Source: Lagopus muta
Taxonomy: Eukaryota > Chordata > Aves > Galliformes > Phasianidae
Length of the DNA stretch: 64,000 bases
Assembly: GCF_023343835.1 (NCBI RefSeq)
Contig: NC_064433.1
Coordinates: 30,070,214-30,134,213, forward strand
Direction: 5' to 3'
The notes below the pieces were generated by a model, which worked only from the letters and a program-made list of their open reading frames with translations, was not told where the DNA came from and searched no databases. The first letter of the stretch is position 1. Each line of letters starts with the position of its first letter. Below are positions 61,241-64,000 of this stretch, in pieces. Both the position numbers and the translations under genes were made by a program.

Positions 61241-64000
61241 GCCTGAGCCTTCTTGACTCCAACATTCCTTTTAATATGAAAGCTCTAATGAAAGCAAGTG
61301 CATAAATACAGACATTTAGGAGCAACAGAGATCAGCAGCTCAGTAGCTTATTTAATATTTATTCAGCTTTTTTTTTTGTGGTTATACATTTGTAAGCCCA
61401 GAAGTGCCTAACACTCTATTTGAAATTGCCCTATATTGAATTTTATTTGTAGATAAGGACCTTATATTTTCTCCACTTTCTATTGTTAGAAGAAGTAAAG
61501 TGTAGATGCACATAGTGATTTGGTGAGTTTCTGAAAGAGGCAAAAATTTCTAAAACAAAAGAAAACTTTCTTTGAGCAGTAATAATTTCCAATTGGACAA
61601 AGATTAAAAAAGTCCCTTTGACTACAAAGCAAAAGCACATGCCTCACGTCTAGCTGCCCTGCCTGGCCCTGAACTGACTGGCATCAGCACTCACTGCTGC
61701 TGCTGCTTACAGTGAGGAAGGGACACAGCCCCAGCTTGCACGAGGGCTGCAGAGGGACAGGAGAGGTAAGGTGGAAACCTCCTTCTCCAGCACAAACTGC
61801 AGCATTGCACAGAGCTTGTGGCAGTCATGTTTCTAAGGACAGGCAGTGAACATGTCCACATTTCAAGGCCACGGAGAAGGAGGCCCATGGAAAGAAAAGA
61901 AGAGATCATTTCACTTTCCCATGACTGCTAGAGGGAGGTAGGCAACCAAGGTTACTGCCAGATCACCCAAAGAGGGTAAATGTTCCTGACTTTATTACTT
62001 GCTGCTTCTGACAGAAGTCTTCTGTGATCAATCTCCATTTTTTCAAGTTAGAAATGAAACATTTTGTTTAATCATTAATCATTAAAACATCATAAAACAT
62101 AATGTTTTATATCGAAACTATTCATATTAAATTACTCTGTTGTTGTTCTTTGTGTTTTAAATCTTTGACCTCAGTGTTCACGAGTAGAGAAGGAAAGCTC
62201 ATTGAACTCAGATACTCTGATTTCCCAGACTGGTGTTGCTCATAGCTTTGCATGGAGAAGCCCTGCATGTCTGAACCTGGTGTGTTCCAGTTCCAGTGCA
62301 CCAGCAGGCTACCTTAGCACATCCACCAGAGGTATGTAGCTAAGAAGGAGAGGCTTTGCTAGACCCCCCTCTCCCCCCAGGTAGAAATGCAGTTCTAGTG
62401 CAGGAACAACATTTGAGGAAATATCTGCGTGACTTAGGAGAGCTTATTTTATCAGTACTGAGTGAAATGAAGGTAATATTTTCAGAACAGGATCCCCGAC
62501 TTAGGAATGTGTTCCACTTTTTAATTTGACTCAGGTCAAATTGGAAGACCAATCTCCTTCATCTGTGAATGAGGACAATGCTCAGACAGCCAGGACAGCA
62601 GGTGCCTGTTTCCCACCACAATGTGAGCCAAGTGCCCAGCAACCAGCAGATCAGAAGAAGATCATGACTTTCAAGTTCATCATCAGAGATTCCTTCCGAT
62701 CATCCATAGCTGGTGAACATATATTGCAGCCACAAAAGAAAACAATTCTGTAGAATTTGAGTCTTTTTATTGAACATTATTAACCCAGAAGTTCAGAATC
62801 AATTAAAATCTGAATGAAACAAATCCAACTCTAGGAAAACTAACTACAATGAAATAATTCAATCATGAATCAAGCTTAATGAAAATCAAATATTGTATGT
62901 AAAATATGTATAAATATGTATAAATAAAATGCTTAGAAGTTACATGCAATTTTGATCAGTGAGAGAAATCAGCAAGGAAACACTGTGCATTAAATCATGA
63001 ATTCATTTAACATAAACTAAGAGGAAGATCTGAAACCTGTTCTCTCAGTTCTTGAACAAATGGTATATGAGATATTGCACAAAATGTGGATGCCTTATTT
63101 AAAGAGGCAAATAAAGGGATGGCATTTCCATGTTTTTCACCAATTAGGCTCAGACTGCTTTCTGCTTTATCACTGAACTTTTCTAGATCAAATTTCAGGT
63201 GGCATTTCAGGTAACGGCTTTGAGATACATTGATTCAGTAGGAATCTGTGCTCTCATTTTTGGCAGTCTGAATCAGACTGTATGTCTAGTGATGCCTAGT
63301 GCAAATCATGCAGTAGTTGTGGGAATCTGGAAATGAATAACTCCTGAATTGTGTTTATACTGCTACTACTGTTAATAAAACTCACTTAGTTGGATGCTGT
63401 TCTATCTTGCTTTACTCTAAATTCCAAAAACATTGTTTACCTGGATTTACACTGATGCAAATAAATGAGAGAGATCTGGCAAACAGAGCAACTGGAACAC
63501 GCACTGGAGAACATACATTACTGTATGTCTTGGATCTTGAAGTCCTTTGCTTTTACAATGTGAACATTAATTCCAATAATGTATTACTTCATGTATCACT
63601 CAGCTTTTAGCTGAAATTTTTCTCAATCCCTGCAATCAAAGCAGTATTTTAACTGCTCTCAAGGTCCAGAGCAGATCTTACCAGAGGTGGTGTGTCTCAC
63701 TTCTGGTGATATAGAGAACAGAAAAGGGATCCAAAAGCCAGAAGCACACAAAACTCTAGCTTTGTAGGAATGATGTAGTGGTCTAATGTACATCTTCATA
63801 GTAATATATTTAGATCAATAACACATGCCATTTTACAATAGTTCAACAGCAGACATAGTACAATCTTCTACCTGACAAAGATGACAGAAGAAGAAGACTG
63901 ATAACCCATTATCCCATTACATATTTTTGCAATGACAGAGCACAGTAAATCCATTTCCAGCATTAGCCTTCGCACAAGGCTGCACACTGGTGCCAACAGA

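Larger units (their letters stand above)
53652..64000. other. Intergenic, no gene recognised
   Basis: No exon, RNA gene or clear retrotransposon was recognised in this 10 kb. All open frames are short or low-complexity (for example 57041-57415, rich in Phe, Cys and Leu from a T-rich strand). AT-rich stretches occur at about 57360-57500 and 62050-62110. Confidence 0.45.

Noticed and set aside
1-64000. CRISPR arrays, bacterial operons, tRNA or rRNA genes
   Set aside because: No regularly spaced repeats, cloverleaf-type sequence or rRNA core motifs were noticed; the window is vertebrate nuclear DNA.

Overview
This window looks like a nuclear segment from a bird, most likely a galliform close to chicken. 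Three things point there: many 5'-truncated CR1 LINE fragments with the typical avian 3' ends, a five-exon prolactin-like (PRL-L) gene of a kind placental mammals lack, and a vertebrate DBX2 gene with large introns and a CpG-island promoter. The species call is inference; no marker fixes it. Most open frames here are chance frames, CR1 debris or shadows of GC-rich islands. I assembled two genes from splice sites.

Layout. 1-12.7 kb: gene-free as far as I can tell, with scattered CR1 pieces and one weak coding-like coiled-coil stretch near 10.7-11.06 kb. 12.72-13.37 kb: copy A of a ~600 bp segment that occurs again, in direct orientation, at 23.72-24.31 kb (copy B). 13.38-17.36 kb: PRL-L on the + strand. 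It has a TATA box, a CpG island, five in-phase exons (31+164+108+180+195 nt) and a 225-residue precursor with a signal peptide and the six cysteines of tetrapod prolactin. Its first intron is almost wholly a G-rich GGGAC minisatellite. 17.4-25.1 kb: intergenic, holding copy B. 25.1-42.67 kb: DBX2 on the - strand, four exons (337+96+188+318 nt, 312 residues), an N-terminal Eh1-like repressor motif and an intact homeodomain split by an intron between homeodomain residues 44 and 45. 42.0-43.15 kb: the DBX2 CpG island. 43.2-64 kb: no gene found, only CR1 fragments, low-complexity tracts and AT-rich stretches that resemble conserved non-coding elements and could be DBX2 enhancers.

PRL-L and DBX2 face each other tail to tail, about 7.7 kb apart, and copy B lies in that gap. 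The two genes do unrelated jobs (a secreted cytokine-type hormone and a neural-tube transcription factor), so their adjacency is probably ancestral synteny and not a pathway. The most unusual structure is the A/B pair. Copy A ends about 75 bp upstream of the PRL-L TATA box and copy B lies beyond the 3' end of the gene, so the hormone gene is bracketed by diverged direct repeats. They could be a segmental duplication of the PRL-L upstream region or two old copies of an LTR-like interspersed repeat.
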